Shown in pieces: positions 8,251 to 16,961 of a stretch of 37,421 bases of DNA (position 1 is the stretch's first letter; each line of letters begins with the position of its first letter). The translations under genes were made by a program, and so were the position numbers. The notes beneath the pieces were generated by a model. That model was not told the DNA's origin. It did not search any database and was given only the letters and a program-made list of their open reading frames with translations. This DNA is from Treponema sp. (lineage in GTDB: Bacteria > Spirochaetota > Spirochaetia > Treponematales > Treponemataceae), in assembly GCF_024696245.1 (NCBI RefSeq), contig NZ_JAILGZ010000042.1:1-37421 (forward strand), written 5' to 3'.

Positions 8251-9384
8251 ATGGCCGCTAAACGTGATTATTACGAAGTTCTTGGAATCGATAAGAGTGC
8301 AGACAAAGAAACAATCAAGAAAGCATACCGCAAGCTTGCTGTAAAATATCATCCTGACAGAAATCCGGGTGATAAAACTGCAGAAGAAAAATTCAAGGAA
8401 GCAACAGAAGCTTACGAAGTACTCTCTGATGAACAGAAACGCCCGATTTATGACCAGTATGGTTTTGCCGGACTGGACGGAATGGGTGGTGCAGGAGGCG
8501 GACAGGGATATTCCCACGCTTTCCACGATTTCAGCGACATTTTTGGTGGAGCCGGCGGATTCAGCGATATTTTTGAAAGCTTCTTCGGTGGTGGCAGTTC
8601 AAGAAGCCGCCGTAATGATAATGACGGAGCAAGCATCCGCGTAAACCTTACCCTTACATTAAAAGAAGCTGTTTACGGTTGTAAAAAAGACATACGCTTT
8701 ACCCATAAAGAAGCCTGTCCTGAATGTCACGGTACTGGTGGAGCTGCAGGTTCAAGCAGAAAAACCTGTCCTACCTGTCGCGGTGCAGGTCAGATAAGAA
8801 GAAACAGCGGATTCTTTTCCGTTCAGCAGACCTGTCCTACCTGTGGAGGCAAGGGCACTGTTATAGACAAGCCATGTTCAAGCTGCCGTGGAAGTGGTGT
8901 TTACAATAAAACCACTACCCTTTCCGTTTCCATTCCAGAAGGAACTGATGACGGAAGCCGCAAGATGATTCACGGTATGGGAGATGCAGGTACAAACGGA
9001 GGATCAGCAGGAGACCTTATCATAATGGTACAGGTTCAGCCTGACCGCTACTTTGAACGCAGCGAATATGACCTTTACTGTGCAGTACCTGTTACGGTAG
9101 CCCAGGCTATTCTTGGAACAGACCTTACCATAAAGGGACTTGATGAGCGTTCAATAACAATAAAAGTACCTTCCGGAACTACAAACGGAAAAATGCTCCG
9201 TATAAGAAACGAAGGTGTTCCTTACGGTTCTTCCGGTAAAAAAGGCGACCTTTACGTTAAGCTTATCGTTGAACTTCCAACAAAACTTTCTTCTGAACAG
9301 AAAGCTGCCATGGAAGCCTATGCCCGCTACGAAAAAGCTTCAACAGAACCTTCAAAGATTCCTCTGGATAAACTTCAGGGTTAA
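8251..9384 (+). CDS. dnaJ: Hsp40 co-chaperone DnaJ
   Basis: 377 residues, standard for a type I DnaJ. It delivers substrates to DnaK and stimulates its ATPase. The J domain (1-70) holds the HPD triad (34-36); a Gly/Phe-rich region with [10 protein letters not shown] repeats follows. Then come four zinc-binding CxxCxGxG motifs ([32 protein letters not shown]) around residues 155-215 and the C-terminal substrate-binding beta domains. All zinc ligands are intact. It is 99 nt after dnaK, beyond a terminator, so it is probably expressed by partial read-through. Confidence 0.98.
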   Translation: MAAKRDYYEVLGIDKSADKETIKKAYRKLAVKYHPDRNPGDKTAEEKFKEATEAYEVLSDEQKRPIYDQYGFAGLDGMGGAGGGQGYSHAFHDFSDIFGGAGGFSDIFESFFGGGSSRSRRNDNDGASIRVNLTLTLKEAVYGCKKDIRFTHKEACPECHGTGGAAGSSRKTCPTCRGAGQIRRNSGFFSVQQTCPTCGGKGTVIDKPCSSCRGSGVYNKTTTLSVSIPEGTDDGSRKMIHGMGDAGTNGGSAGDLIIMVQVQPDRYFERSEYDLYCAVPVTVAQAILGTDLTIKGLDERSITIKVPSGTTNGKMLRIRNEGVPYGSSGKKGDLYVKLIVELPTKLSSEQKAAMEAYARYEKASTEPSKIPLDKLQG

Positions 9385-9391
9385 AAAACAG

Positions 9392-9421
9392 CCGGTCTTA
9401 AAGCCATATTTTTAAGGCCGG
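9392..9421 (+). terminator. Hairpin terminator after dnaJ
   Basis: CCGGTCTTAAA (from 9392) pairs with TTTAAGGCCGG (to 9421), an 11-bp stem with one G-U pair. The following tract (ACTATTTTA) is weak in T, so termination may be partial. Confidence 0.65.
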
Positions 9422-9441
9422 ACTATTTTACTCAATAATCT

Positions 9442-9470
9442 GATACATTTTGCCGATAGTATGGTATAAT
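9442..9470 (+). promoter_or_regulatory. Extended -10 promoter of the SpoIIE/STAS/VanY operon
   Basis: TGG-TATAAT (9462-9470) is a consensus extended -10. The -35 is weak (GATACA at 9442-9447, spacer 17). GCCGATAG (9452-9459) resembles a sigma-28 -10 but lacks a matching TAAA 15 nt upstream. Confidence 0.65.
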
Positions 9471-9504
9471 TCTACATACAAAAACTAAGGATTTGAGGTC
9501 AGAA

Positions 9505-10908
9505 ATGTATCAGGCAAAACGACGAATTTCAGTTTTTATTGCTAACGTCATATTAATTGCGTTCTTTACTTTTACAGCAGTCAGCGTTATTCCGGCTTTA
9601 AGGAGAAACTCACCTAAAAATTCACCACTGGCAACACTTATTACAGTAGGAGTCGCTTTTGGAGTTGTAACCGTAGCTTCCCGCTTAACTGCCGTTTACC
9701 TTACAAAAAAGGCTGCAAAAAGCTCTCTTGAAGAAGGTGAGACTGAAATTCTCTCTGACTTTATAGAAAAACTCCGTTTCTGCTATTCCCTTGATGAATT
9801 TAACGAAATCGTTTCCCAGGTACTTGAAGTACAGGGTGACTGTTCCGTTCTTTATATTGACCGTGAACAGAACTATATCCTTTACAACAGTCCGGACAAG
9901 CTTACCTGTTCCAGCGAAATTACCACAAAACTTGAACGTAACTACTCTGTAGACTGGAAAGACGGTATTTTCTTCCTTGGACCTAACTTTGGTGTAGTAT
10001 CAGGTCCTAAAAAGGCAAGAGGCTTCCTTCTTGTACATAATAAACAGCATCTTTACATATTCTGCCGCTATACAAAACTCTTTGACCACTTTATTTTTAA
10101 GAGTCTTTACGAAGAATACTGCCGCTTCCAGAGCCGTATTAAGACAATTTCACAGCTTTCCGAAATTTCTTCACTTTCAAAAGACTGGAATCAGCTTGCA
10201 GAGACCCAGAGATCCTTCCTTCCTCCTGCAATGCCTTACATTAAAAAACTTTCACTTGCAGCCTACTATAAACCACTGGTAAACGTTTCCGGTGACTACT
10301 ATACAGTTCTTCCTATTTCTGAAACAAAAACCCTGCTCATGCTTGGTGACGTATCAGGTAAAGGTCTTGCCGCAGCCCTGGTCATGGGTCTGGTAATGAA
10401 TACTGTAAAGAACATTGCCAACAAGGAAAACCTCAGTGGTGTAATTCAGTCTGTAGATAAGGCTATTAAGGGAATGAAACTTCAGGATAAATATACTGTA
10501 GTTTTCATCGGAATCGTTGATACGGAAAAAATGTCTATCCGCTATGTAAACGCTTCCATGTCTGACCCGGTAGTTATTTCCAAATCACCTACAGGCTACA
10601 AGCTTAAGCCTCTTACTTCCAACTGTTCCCTTGTCGGAATTATTGATCTTCCGGACATTGAACCAACTGAACTTAAGCTTTTCCGTGGTGACGTAATCCT
10701 TATGGCATCGGACGGTGTTTCTGAAGTAATGGATAAAGACGGTGTAGAACTTGGTACTACCCAGCTCTATCAGGATACAATCAAGGCCAGTGCTGCCAAA
10801 AAACCTGATGATTTTATCAAGGATGTTGTAAACCTTATACACAGCTACAACGGTGGAGCAAAACTTAGGGACGACCTTACTATGATGGTTGCCAAGGTGG
10901 AGAGATAA
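9505..10908 (+). CDS. Membrane SpoIIE-type PP2C serine phosphatase, catalytic residues intact
   Basis: 467 residues. Two transmembrane helices (about 9-29 and 41-62) precede a GAF-like sensory region (about 80-215), a short helical linker and a SpoIIE/RsbU-type PP2C phosphatase domain (about 235-467). Such enzymes dephosphorylate STAS-domain anti-anti-sigma factors. The metal-binding acids are present: SGDYYT (D264), GDVSGKG (D282), ASDGVSE and RDDLTMMV. The ATG at 9505 has GAGG 6 nt upstream; the upstream TTG at 9493 overlaps that site and is less likely. It is first in an operon with the second PP2C protein (1-nt gap), STAS and VanY genes. The likely substrate is the STAS protein at 13093, by inference. 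The sensed signal is unknown. Confidence 0.87.
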   Translation: MYQAKRRISVFIANVILIAFFTFTAVSVIPALRRNSPKNSPLATLITVGVAFGVVTVASRLTAVYLTKKAAKSSLEEGETEILSDFIEKLRFCYSLDEFNEIVSQVLEVQGDCSVLYIDREQNYILYNSPDKLTCSSEITTKLERNYSVDWKDGIFFLGPNFGVVSGPKKARGFLLVHNKQHLYIFCRYTKLFDHFIFKSLYEEYCRFQSRIKTISQLSEISSLSKDWNQLAETQRSFLPPAMPYIKKLSLAAYYKPLVNVSGDYYTVLPISETKTLLMLGDVSGKGLAAALVMGLVMNTVKNIANKENLSGVIQSVDKAIKGMKLQDKYTVVFIGIVDTEKMSIRYVNASMSDPVVISKSPTGYKLKPLTSNCSLVGIIDLPDIEPTELKLFRGDVILMASDGVSEVMDKDGVELGTTQLYQDTIKASAAKKPDDFIKDVVNLIHSYNGGAKLRDDLTMMVAKVER

Positions 10909-10909
10909 T

Positions 10910-13093
10910 ATGGTTTTTCTTTTACTGAACTTAATTGCATTTGCATTTACAATCAGGCTTGCATTCCGCACTGATAAAAAAATTGAAGTAACAAAATACA
11001 GTACTGATCTTGTAAACCTTACTCTCTTTTTAAGTATAGTTTTCCTTTCTTCAGCTGTTATGATTGCCCTCAGTCTCTGGGGTCCTTCCCAGCTTTCTCT
11101 GTTTTCCGGAAGAATCACAATTATGCTTTTTGCCTGCTACAGTGTTTCTGCAGCAATTTATATAGTAGGATTTCCTAGATCAAACAAAAAGCGTCCAAGC
11201 ATATTAATGCAGTTTTTTAAGTGGGGTCTTTTTATTCTTGCCTTCTACCTGGTTTTCCTTGCAAAAGGTTCCATTCTGGCTCTTGGCATGAACGAAAGAA
11301 AATTCATTTTCCGTTCAGGATTTATTTTCCGCGGTGCAATGAGACGTACCTTCCACTACACCTGGTTTGACCTTATTTCTAAGCTTTATATTTACGCAAT
11401 ACCATGTTTCTTTGTACTTCTTGCTGCAATTAAGGCAGAAAATACAGATTCAAGGCTTTTAAGACAGAAGCGTATCATTACCATCATTGGTATTCCTATG
11501 GCATGGCTTACCTGGTATTACATTCAGTGGGCAAGTGAATATCAGTCACTTATTATGTCCCTCTTCTCATTTACCTTCCTGCCACAGATTATTCTTTTCT
11601 CTTACGGAAGTAATCTTGAGACTCTCTGGACACCATTAAGCCTTTTAAAAGCTGCTGCCCGTGTAGGTGTAAGGTACCTTCTTCCTGCAGCTTTAGGAGG
11701 ACTTTTATTTATAGCCCTGGCTGACATTTACAGACAGAACCTGCCTCTCTTTATGATTCTTTACATTACAGGTATTTCTGTTATCACCTTCTTCTGGTAC
11801 TACCTTGACCGTCTCATTCAGTCAAAAGACTTTTTGCGTGACAACAACTATTCTTCTGAATTTGAAAAGGACATTACTTCCATTAACTACGACGATGAAC
11901 CACAGGCAATCACTGAGCATGTATTTACAACCTTCCAGAGATACCTTGATTCTTCTTCCATTACCCTTCTTACTGACAACGGTACGGAAAACGGTCTTGA
12001 AACAGTATACAGCTCAAAGGGAAACAATATTACCCTTAAGGTAGATCCTTCGGTATTTGATACACTTCTTAACATGAACCATCCTGTAGTATTCAGGGAA
12101 TGGCTTATGCAGAACTCTTCTGTAAGTAACATCCGTTCCTATGCAGTTGACCTTCTTACAAAGACAGATTCAGATGCCTTTATCATCCTTAATGAAGGAC
12201 GCCAGGTTGTCGCAGTTCTTGCTTTAGGTAAAAAACGTAACGGTAACGTTTACTCAGCATACGACTATGAAGTTCTTAACAAGTTCTATTCCAACATTTT
12301 CGTTGTCGGCTACTATGTAAAGAACATCATGAACGAAGCCCTTATTGGTACTGTAAACCGCGAAATCCGCATGTCAGACCAGATTATTACTTCCATTCAG
12401 GAAAACATGGACTTTATCAAGAATCCTAAGGCAGACGTAGGCTACCTTATGGTTCCTGCCCATAACATTGGTGGTGAATTTGTAGATATCATCCGTCTTA
12501 ACGACCAGCGTTACATCTTTATTATTGGTGCCCTTAACGGTAAGGGTATTGCAGCTTCCATGAACATGGTCATCCTTAAGTCCATTATCCGTACCTTCCT
12601 TGCAGAAACTACAGACTTTAAGCTTCTTGTAGAAAAGGTTAATACCTTTATCCGTGAATCCCTTCCAAAGGGTTCCTTCTTTGCAGGAACTTTCGGACTT
12701 ATAGACTTTACTTCTGATACCCTTTACTACATTAACTGTGGTGCCCCTGCCCTCTTTATGTATACAAAGGCCTACAACAACATCATCGAAATCCAGGGTG
12801 CCGGCCGTATCCTTGGCTTTGTTCAGGATATTGGTCCCCTTATTAAGGTAAAGAAAGTTAAGCTTTCCGAGGGAGATATGATTATGGCCTGTACAGACGG
12901 TCTTATTGAATCCCGCTCCCTTCGTGGTGATGTATACGGAAAATCAAACATTCAGTCTAACTTTATGGAAAACTCAGGTTATCCTGCTAACAAAATGGCT
13001 CAGTTTGCATACGATTCCCTGGTACACTTCAGCTCAAAAGAGCTTGATGATGATGTTACTATCCTTGTAATTAAATATCTTGGAGGCAAATAA
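10910..13093 (+). CDS. Multi-pass membrane SpoIIE-type PP2C protein, probable pseudophosphatase
   Basis: 727 residues. About nine hydrophobic helices (residues 1 to about 310) form a membrane sensor; a GAF-like region (about 340-480) and a C-terminal SpoIIE/PP2C domain (about 490-727) follow. The fold markers are clear (HNIGGEFVD, NGKGIAASMN, TDGLIES, DDDVTILV). However, the first metal-binding Asp (GGDFYD) is Glu523, and the metal-bridging Asp of GDVSGKG is Ala541 (GALNGKG). In PP2C enzymes that second residue is essential, so activity is doubtful; a regulatory or sensing role is inferred. The ATG at 10910 has GGAG 7 nt upstream. The next gene overlaps by 1 nt. Confidence 0.83.
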   Translation: MVFLLLNLIAFAFTIRLAFRTDKKIEVTKYSTDLVNLTLFLSIVFLSSAVMIALSLWGPSQLSLFSGRITIMLFACYSVSAAIYIVGFPRSNKKRPSILMQFFKWGLFILAFYLVFLAKGSILALGMNERKFIFRSGFIFRGAMRRTFHYTWFDLISKLYIYAIPCFFVLLAAIKAENTDSRLLRQKRIITIIGIPMAWLTWYYIQWASEYQSLIMSLFSFTFLPQIILFSYGSNLETLWTPLSLLKAAARVGVRYLLPAALGGLLFIALADIYRQNLPLFMILYITGISVITFFWYYLDRLIQSKDFLRDNNYSSEFEKDITSINYDDEPQAITEHVFTTFQRYLDSSSITLLTDNGTENGLETVYSSKGNNITLKVDPSVFDTLLNMNHPVVFREWLMQNSSVSNIRSYAVDLLTKTDSDAFIILNEGRQVVAVLALGKKRNGNVYSAYDYEVLNKFYSNIFVVGYYVKNIMNEALIGTVNREIRMSDQIITSIQENMDFIKNPKADVGYLMVPAHNIGGEFVDIIRLNDQRYIFIIGALNGKGIAASMNMVILKSIIRTFLAETTDFKLLVEKVNTFIRESLPKGSFFAGTFGLIDFTSDTLYYINCGAPALFMYTKAYNNIIEIQGAGRILGFVQDIGPLIKVKKVKLSEGDMIMACTDGLIESRSLRGDVYGKSNIQSNFMENSGYPANKMAQFAYDSLVHFSSKELDDDVTILVIKYLGGK

Positions 13094-13428
13094 TGGATCA
13101 GCTTGCCATTAACGAAAAAGTTGGAGCTTACTACATGCTTCTGGAACTTTCCGGAGCTGTAAATGCCTATACTATTACGGAATTGAAAACAAAAGTTTAC
13201 AGTTATATACTTGACTCCAACGTTGTACTTGATATGTCTCAGGTATACCAGCTTGATTCCACAGGTCTGGGAGTAATAATCGCTGCCCATAATGACGGCG
13301 AAGGATGCGGTACAAAGGTATTTATCCTTAACCCTTCTGCAGAAGCCCGCCACTCCCTGGAAAAAACCGGATTTCTGGACACCTTCAACGTAATTCATTC
13401 CGTTACGGAGGTTAGTGATGCATTGTAG
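13093..13428 (+). CDS. STAS-domain anti-anti-sigma factor
   Basis: 111 residues, the length of a lone STAS domain (SpoIIAA/RsbV family). Such proteins are phosphorylated on one serine by an anti-sigma kinase and reactivated by SpoIIE-type phosphatases. The site motif is VYQLDSTGLG with Ser56 as the likely phospho-acceptor. The gene overlaps the previous stop by 1 nt (TAATG) with GGAGG 6 nt upstream, so translation is coupled to the PP2C genes. No anti-sigma kinase or sigma factor is nearby, so the rest of the partner switch must be encoded elsewhere. Confidence 0.9.
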   Translation: MDQLAINEKVGAYYMLLELSGAVNAYTITELKTKVYSYILDSNVVLDMSQVYQLDSTGLGVIIAAHNDGEGCGTKVFILNPSAEARHSLEKTGFLDTFNVIHSVTEVSDAL

Positions 13429-14275
13429 CCGCGGTTTGTGTATTGCTGCATCAATTCTTGCCATCAATTTTTTTGGAGGATGTACAAAGTCTTCCGCTAA
13501 AACAGTTTCAGAAGAAAAAAAACCTTCTGAAAAAATTACTGAAGAAAAAAAAATAAACCCTGACATTGCAAAAGCCAGGGCTGTTTATGACAAAATGAGT
13601 GACCGCTTTAAGGGTGACATTCAGTTTGCAGATGATGAACAGATAGAAGACTTTCTTGCAGACTTAAATGAAATCCTTAAAGAAGAAAAGACTTTTTCAA
13701 AAGATGATGTAAGTCTTTTTTACCTTATTGATAAAAAACATAATATCGGTTCAGACTATGTTCCTGCAGAACTTATACCGGTAAAGCAGAACAATCTTTT
13801 TAACGTAAGCCGCAACGACCTTAGCTTAAGGTCAGAAGCTTATGATGCCCTCTGCAATCTGTCTAAGGCAGCCCTGGCAGACGGAATAAAACTTATGGTA
13901 AGTTCTACATACCGTTCTTACACTTACCAGACCGGTCTTTTTAACCGTTATGTTGCCCAGGATGGAGTTGAACTTGCAGAACGTTACTCTGCCCGCCCTG
14001 GTACAAGTCAGCACCAGCTTGGAGTAGCAGTTGACTTCGGTTCCATTACTGATGACTGGGGTGACACAAAAATGGGCCAGTGGGTATACAACAATGCAGC
14101 CCGCTACGGATGGTCCCTTTCTTTTCCAAAAGGATATGAAGATGTCACAGGTTATATGTGGGAATGCTGGCACTTCCGCTATGTAGGAGTTAAAGCCTGC
14201 CGCTTTCAGGAAAAATGGTTCAGGAACATTCAGCAGTATATGCTTGAATATATTGAAGAGTGGAAGCAGCAGTAA
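13418..14275 (+). CDS. VanY-type D-alanyl-D-alanine carboxypeptidase, lipoprotein
   Basis: 285 residues. A short hydrophobic signal ends at a relaxed spirochaetal lipobox (FFGG-Cys22), then a charged Lys/Glu-rich spacer (about 23-65), then a peptidase M15B/VanY domain (about 110-265). The zinc site is visible: SxHxxGxAxD as SQHQLGVAVD (His199, Asp206) and ECWHF (Glu249, His252). Such enzymes trim the terminal D-Ala from peptidoglycan stems. It is likely anchored in the periplasm. It overlaps the STAS gene by 11 nt; GGAGG lies 6 nt before ATG 13418, while the GTG at 13415 is too close. Coupling to a partner-switch module suggests cell-envelope control, by inference. Confidence 0.9.
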   Translation: MHCSRGLCIAASILAINFFGGCTKSSAKTVSEEKKPSEKITEEKKINPDIAKARAVYDKMSDRFKGDIQFADDEQIEDFLADLNEILKEEKTFSKDDVSLFYLIDKKHNIGSDYVPAELIPVKQNNLFNVSRNDLSLRSEAYDALCNLSKAALADGIKLMVSSTYRSYTYQTGLFNRYVAQDGVELAERYSARPGTSQHQLGVAVDFGSITDDWGDTKMGQWVYNNAARYGWSLSFPKGYEDVTGYMWECWHFRYVGVKACRFQEKWFRNIQQYMLEYIEEWKQQ

Positions 14276-14296
14276 AAAAGCTCCTTTACTATAAGG

Positions 14297-14338
14297 AATC
14301 CGGCTTTAACCCTATGTGTTTAAGACCGGATTTTTTTT
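14297..14338 (+). terminator. Rho-independent terminator after the VanY gene
   Basis: AATCCGG (from 14297) pairs with CCGGATT (to 14332), extended inward by TTAA/TTAA, followed by a long T run ending at 14338. Confidence 0.85.
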
Positions 14339-14366
14339 GTCTTAAATAAAAGCAAATCCTATTTAA

Positions 14367-14409
14367 TTTTTTACAATTTTTTATATTTTTTACATCTTTC
14401 AGCCTTTTT
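14367..14409. promoter_or_regulatory. Phased T-tracts (predicted bent DNA) upstream of the citrate synthase promoter
   Basis: T6 runs start at 14367, 14377 and 14386, with shorter runs at 14397 and 14405, so about one per helical turn. Phased A/T tracts bend DNA. They lie about 65-110 nt upstream of the -35 element. Otherwise the 281-nt gap holds only the terminator and promoter. Confidence 0.45.
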
Positions 14410-14474
14410 ACGTAAAATTTTAAGCTGGATTTTTGTTATATAAAGAAATATTTATACAATTTTCTGTATACTAA

Positions 14475-14503
14475 TTGAATAACTATTCCATAATTTGTAT
14501 AAT
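14475..14503 (+). promoter_or_regulatory. Strong sigma-70-type promoter of the citrate synthase gene
   Basis: TTGAAT (14475-14480), a 17-nt spacer and a consensus TATAAT (14498-14503). The predicted leader is about 47 nt and ends in GAGG before the ATG. No riboswitch-like structure is seen. Confidence 0.8.
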
Positions 14504-14556
14504 TATAGAAATATTCCTAGATTGATTCGCATAAATATGCAAAAGTGAGGTATGCC

Positions 14557-15924
14557 ATGGCAAATGAAATTAACCACGACAACAAGTTCATAGAAAAACT
14601 GACAATGATTGCCCAGCTTGACGATCAGATCGATCCTTCACTTTATGAAAAATATGACGTTAAAAGCGGTCTCCGTTATGCAGATGGTCGTGGTGTTCTT
14701 GTAGGCCTTACCAGAATCGGTGACGTTGTAGGTTACGAAATTGAACCGGATGGATCTAAAAAAGCTGTTCCTGGACGCCTTATTTACCGCGGCTATAACG
14801 TGGAAGACATTGTACGTGATACAGAAAAAAACAAGAGCTTCGGCTTTGAACAGTGTGCCTATCTTCTTCTCTTTGGTGAACTGCCAACAAAAGAACAGCT
14901 TGAAGAATTTACAACATACCTGGGTGCCATAAGATCACTGCCTCCTAACTTTACGGAAGACATTATTATGAAGGCTCCATCTGCTGACATTATGAATAAG
15001 ATTGCCAGCGGTGTACTTGCTTCATATTCCTTTGATCCGGATCCAGAAAACCGTGACGTAGCTAATATTCTCCGTCAGTGTGTTGAACTTATCTCAAGAT
15101 TCAGTTCCCTTGCTGCCTATGCTTACCAGGCAAAACGCCGCTATGTTGACGGAAAAAGTATGTACATTCACAATCCTGATCCAAAGCTCAGCATTGCAGA
15201 AAACCTTCTTCAGCTTATCCGCAACGACAAAAAATACAGCCGTCTTGAAGCAGAACTTCTTGACCTGGCACTGATTCTTCATGCAGAACATGGTGGTGGT
15301 AATAACTCTTCCCTTACTATCCACGTAGTTTCTTCTGCAGATACAGATACTTACTCGGCAATTGCAGCTGCCCTTGGTTCCCTTAAAGGACGCCGTCATG
15401 GTGGAGCTAATATCCGCGTAATGGAAATGATGGATGACATTAAGGCTCATGTAAAGGACTGGAGCAACGAAAAAGAAATCGCTGATTACCTTAGAAAAAT
15501 CTGCCGTAAAGAAGCTTTTGATCACACAGGACTTATTTACGGACAGGGACATGCTGTTTATACAATCAGTGACCCTAGGGCTAAGCTTCTTCGTGACAAG
15601 GCTGAACTTCTTGCAAAAGAAAAAGGCTGCATGGAAGAATTTAACCTTTATAAAACAATTGAACGCATAGTTCCGGATATTATCTGCGAAACTCACGGAA
15701 ACAAAAAGCGTATCTGTACAAACGTTGACTTCTATTCAGGCTTCGTTTATACAATGCTTAATATTCCACGTGAACTCTTTACACCTCTTTTTGCCATTGC
15801 CCGTATTGCAGGCTGGAGCGCTCACCGTATAGAGGAAATCGTAGCAGGTAGAAGAATTTACCGTCCTGCTTACAAAAATGTACAGGGTGAACGTCCTTAC
15901 GTTAACATGGAAGACCGTAAGTAA
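14557..15924 (+). CDS. gltA: Citrate synthase (citrate/2-methylcitrate synthase family)
   Basis: 455 residues. It condenses acetyl-CoA with oxaloacetate. The catalytic triad is visible: His245 in LHAEHGGGNNSS, His332 in GQGHAVYTISDPRA and Asp391 in NVDFYSG. KGRRHGGAN and the RRIYRPAYK end are also typical. It is a little longer than simple bacterial forms because of an N-terminal extension of about 35 residues. Start chosen at ATG 14557, 6 nt after GAGG (the GTG at 14545 overlaps that site). It stands alone between its own promoter and a terminator, with no aconitase or isocitrate dehydrogenase nearby. A role in making 2-oxoglutarate or glutamate is possible. Methylcitrate synthase activity cannot be excluded. 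Confidence 0.92.
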   Translation: MANEINHDNKFIEKLTMIAQLDDQIDPSLYEKYDVKSGLRYADGRGVLVGLTRIGDVVGYEIEPDGSKKAVPGRLIYRGYNVEDIVRDTEKNKSFGFEQCAYLLLFGELPTKEQLEEFTTYLGAIRSLPPNFTEDIIMKAPSADIMNKIASGVLASYSFDPDPENRDVANILRQCVELISRFSSLAAYAYQAKRRYVDGKSMYIHNPDPKLSIAENLLQLIRNDKKYSRLEAELLDLALILHAEHGGGNNSSLTIHVVSSADTDTYSAIAAALGSLKGRRHGGANIRVMEMMDDIKAHVKDWSNEKEIADYLRKICRKEAFDHTGLIYGQGHAVYTISDPRAKLLRDKAELLAKEKGCMEEFNLYKTIERIVPDIICETHGNKKRICTNVDFYSGFVYTMLNIPRELFTPLFAIARIAGWSAHRIEEIVAGRRIYRPAYKNVQGERPYVNMEDRK

Positions 15925-15946
15925 AATATTCAATAAACATAAAAAA

Positions 15947-15997
15947 AGCCCTGAAAAGAAGTTTACTTAAAATGAAGTACACTTATCTTTCAGGGCT
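15947..15997. terminator. Bidirectional terminator between citrate synthase and esterase genes
   Basis: AGCCCTGAAA (15947-15956) pairs perfectly with TTTCAGGGCT (15988-15997), and the interior AAGTTTACTT/AAGTACACTT nearly pairs as well. The plus strand is followed by CTTTATTTTT; the minus strand is followed by seven T residues. It should end both converging transcripts. Bases 16000-16105 show nothing recognisable. Confidence 0.88.
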
Positions 15998-16105
15998 CTT
16001 TATTTTTAAAATCTCATATCAGCATTCAGACAGGAAAACCTATGGTTAAAAAAACCGCTGCAACACAAACGAATGCTATCAATACTAAAGTAAATATACA
16101 GTTCT

Positions 16106-16945
16106 TCAAAGACTTTCCATCCATTCTGCAAATAATTCAGGCCATACCTGACACTCTTTTTGAATACCGGCAGGGTTTGTACCGTTATTCCAGGTTGTTT
16201 CTTTTGTAGCAAGAGAAAGACCGTGACCTCCCCTTCTGAATACATGGTACTCAAGGGGAACATTGTTCTTTTTACATGCCATTGCAAACAAGAGGGAATT
16301 TTCTACAGGAACACAACCGTCTTCATAAGTATGCCACATAAATACCGGAGGAACTTTTGGAGTAACATGGTCTTCCAGCTTAACATCTTCCTGGGAATAT
16401 TCCTTAGAGCATCCAATTACATTGTTAATTGAATCCCTGTGGGCAAACTCATTGGAAGTTATTACAGGATAAGCAAGCATAAGACCATCCGGTTTTACAT
16501 CAGCAGCAGAGTAAGGCAGGTATTTCTGAATAAGAGGATTATTCCAGTAAACACCAAGGGATGCAGCAAGATGTCCCCCTGCGCTAAAGCCTGCAACAAT
16601 GATTTTTTCTGAATCAACGTTCCATTCTTCAGCATGAGAGCGGACATATTTTACTGCTTCACATAAGTCCAGAAGACTTGCAGGAAACTCCATGGGCTTA
16701 AGGGAATACCAGAGTGTAACTGCATGAAAACCAAGGGAATTCATTTTTAAGGCAACAGCCTCACCTTCCCTTGTAGAAAGCATCTCGTATGCACCACCAG
16801 GACATATTAAAACCAGAGGACGTTTTCTTCCTGCTGAATATTCTTCAAAGTTTTCAAGAATATAGGTTTTAATAAAGGGAACAAAATTATTGTTCTCAAT
16901 TTTTCCACGGTAGTTAACCGGAAGTTCAATTGTTTCATGCAGCAT
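16106..16945 (-). CDS. Alpha/beta-hydrolase esterase (acetyl-xylan-esterase-like)
   Basis: 279 residues, no signal peptide, so probably cytoplasmic. It has an alpha/beta-hydrolase fold of the BD-FAE/carbohydrate-esterase-like type: oxyanion-hole region ICPGGAY (about 48-53), nucleophile Ser121 in GFSAGGH, acid Asp209 in HTYEDGCVP and base His241 in GGHG. Relatives remove acetyl or other acyl groups from sugars. It is last in the glycoside hydrolase operon, 16 nt after the cellobiose phosphorylase, with GGAG before ATG 16945. In this setting it may deacetylate imported hemicellulose oligosaccharides, by inference. The exact substrate cannot be read from the sequence. Confidence 0.85.
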   Translation of the reverse strand: MLHETIELPVNYRGKIENNNFVPFIKTYILENFEEYSAGRKRPLVLICPGGAYEMLSTREGEAVALKMNSLGFHAVTLWYSLKPMEFPASLLDLCEAVKYVRSHAEEWNVDSEKIIVAGFSAGGHLAASLGVYWNNPLIQKYLPYSAADVKPDGLMLAYPVITSNEFAHRDSINNVIGCSKEYSQEDVKLEDHVTPKVPPVFMWHTYEDGCVPVENSLLFAMACKKNNVPLEYHVFRRGGHGLSLATKETTWNNGTNPAGIQKECQVWPELFAEWMESL

Positions 16946-16961
16946 GGCACTCTCCTTAGAT

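Noticed and set aside
15094-15696. Minus-strand open frame of 200 codons inside the citrate synthase gene
   Set aside because: It is opposite the catalytic core of the enzyme; no ribosome site or domain is evident.
16006-16287. Minus-strand open frame overlapping the esterase end
   Set aside because: It mostly overlaps the esterase in another frame, and the part beyond it (16006-16105) has no independent support.
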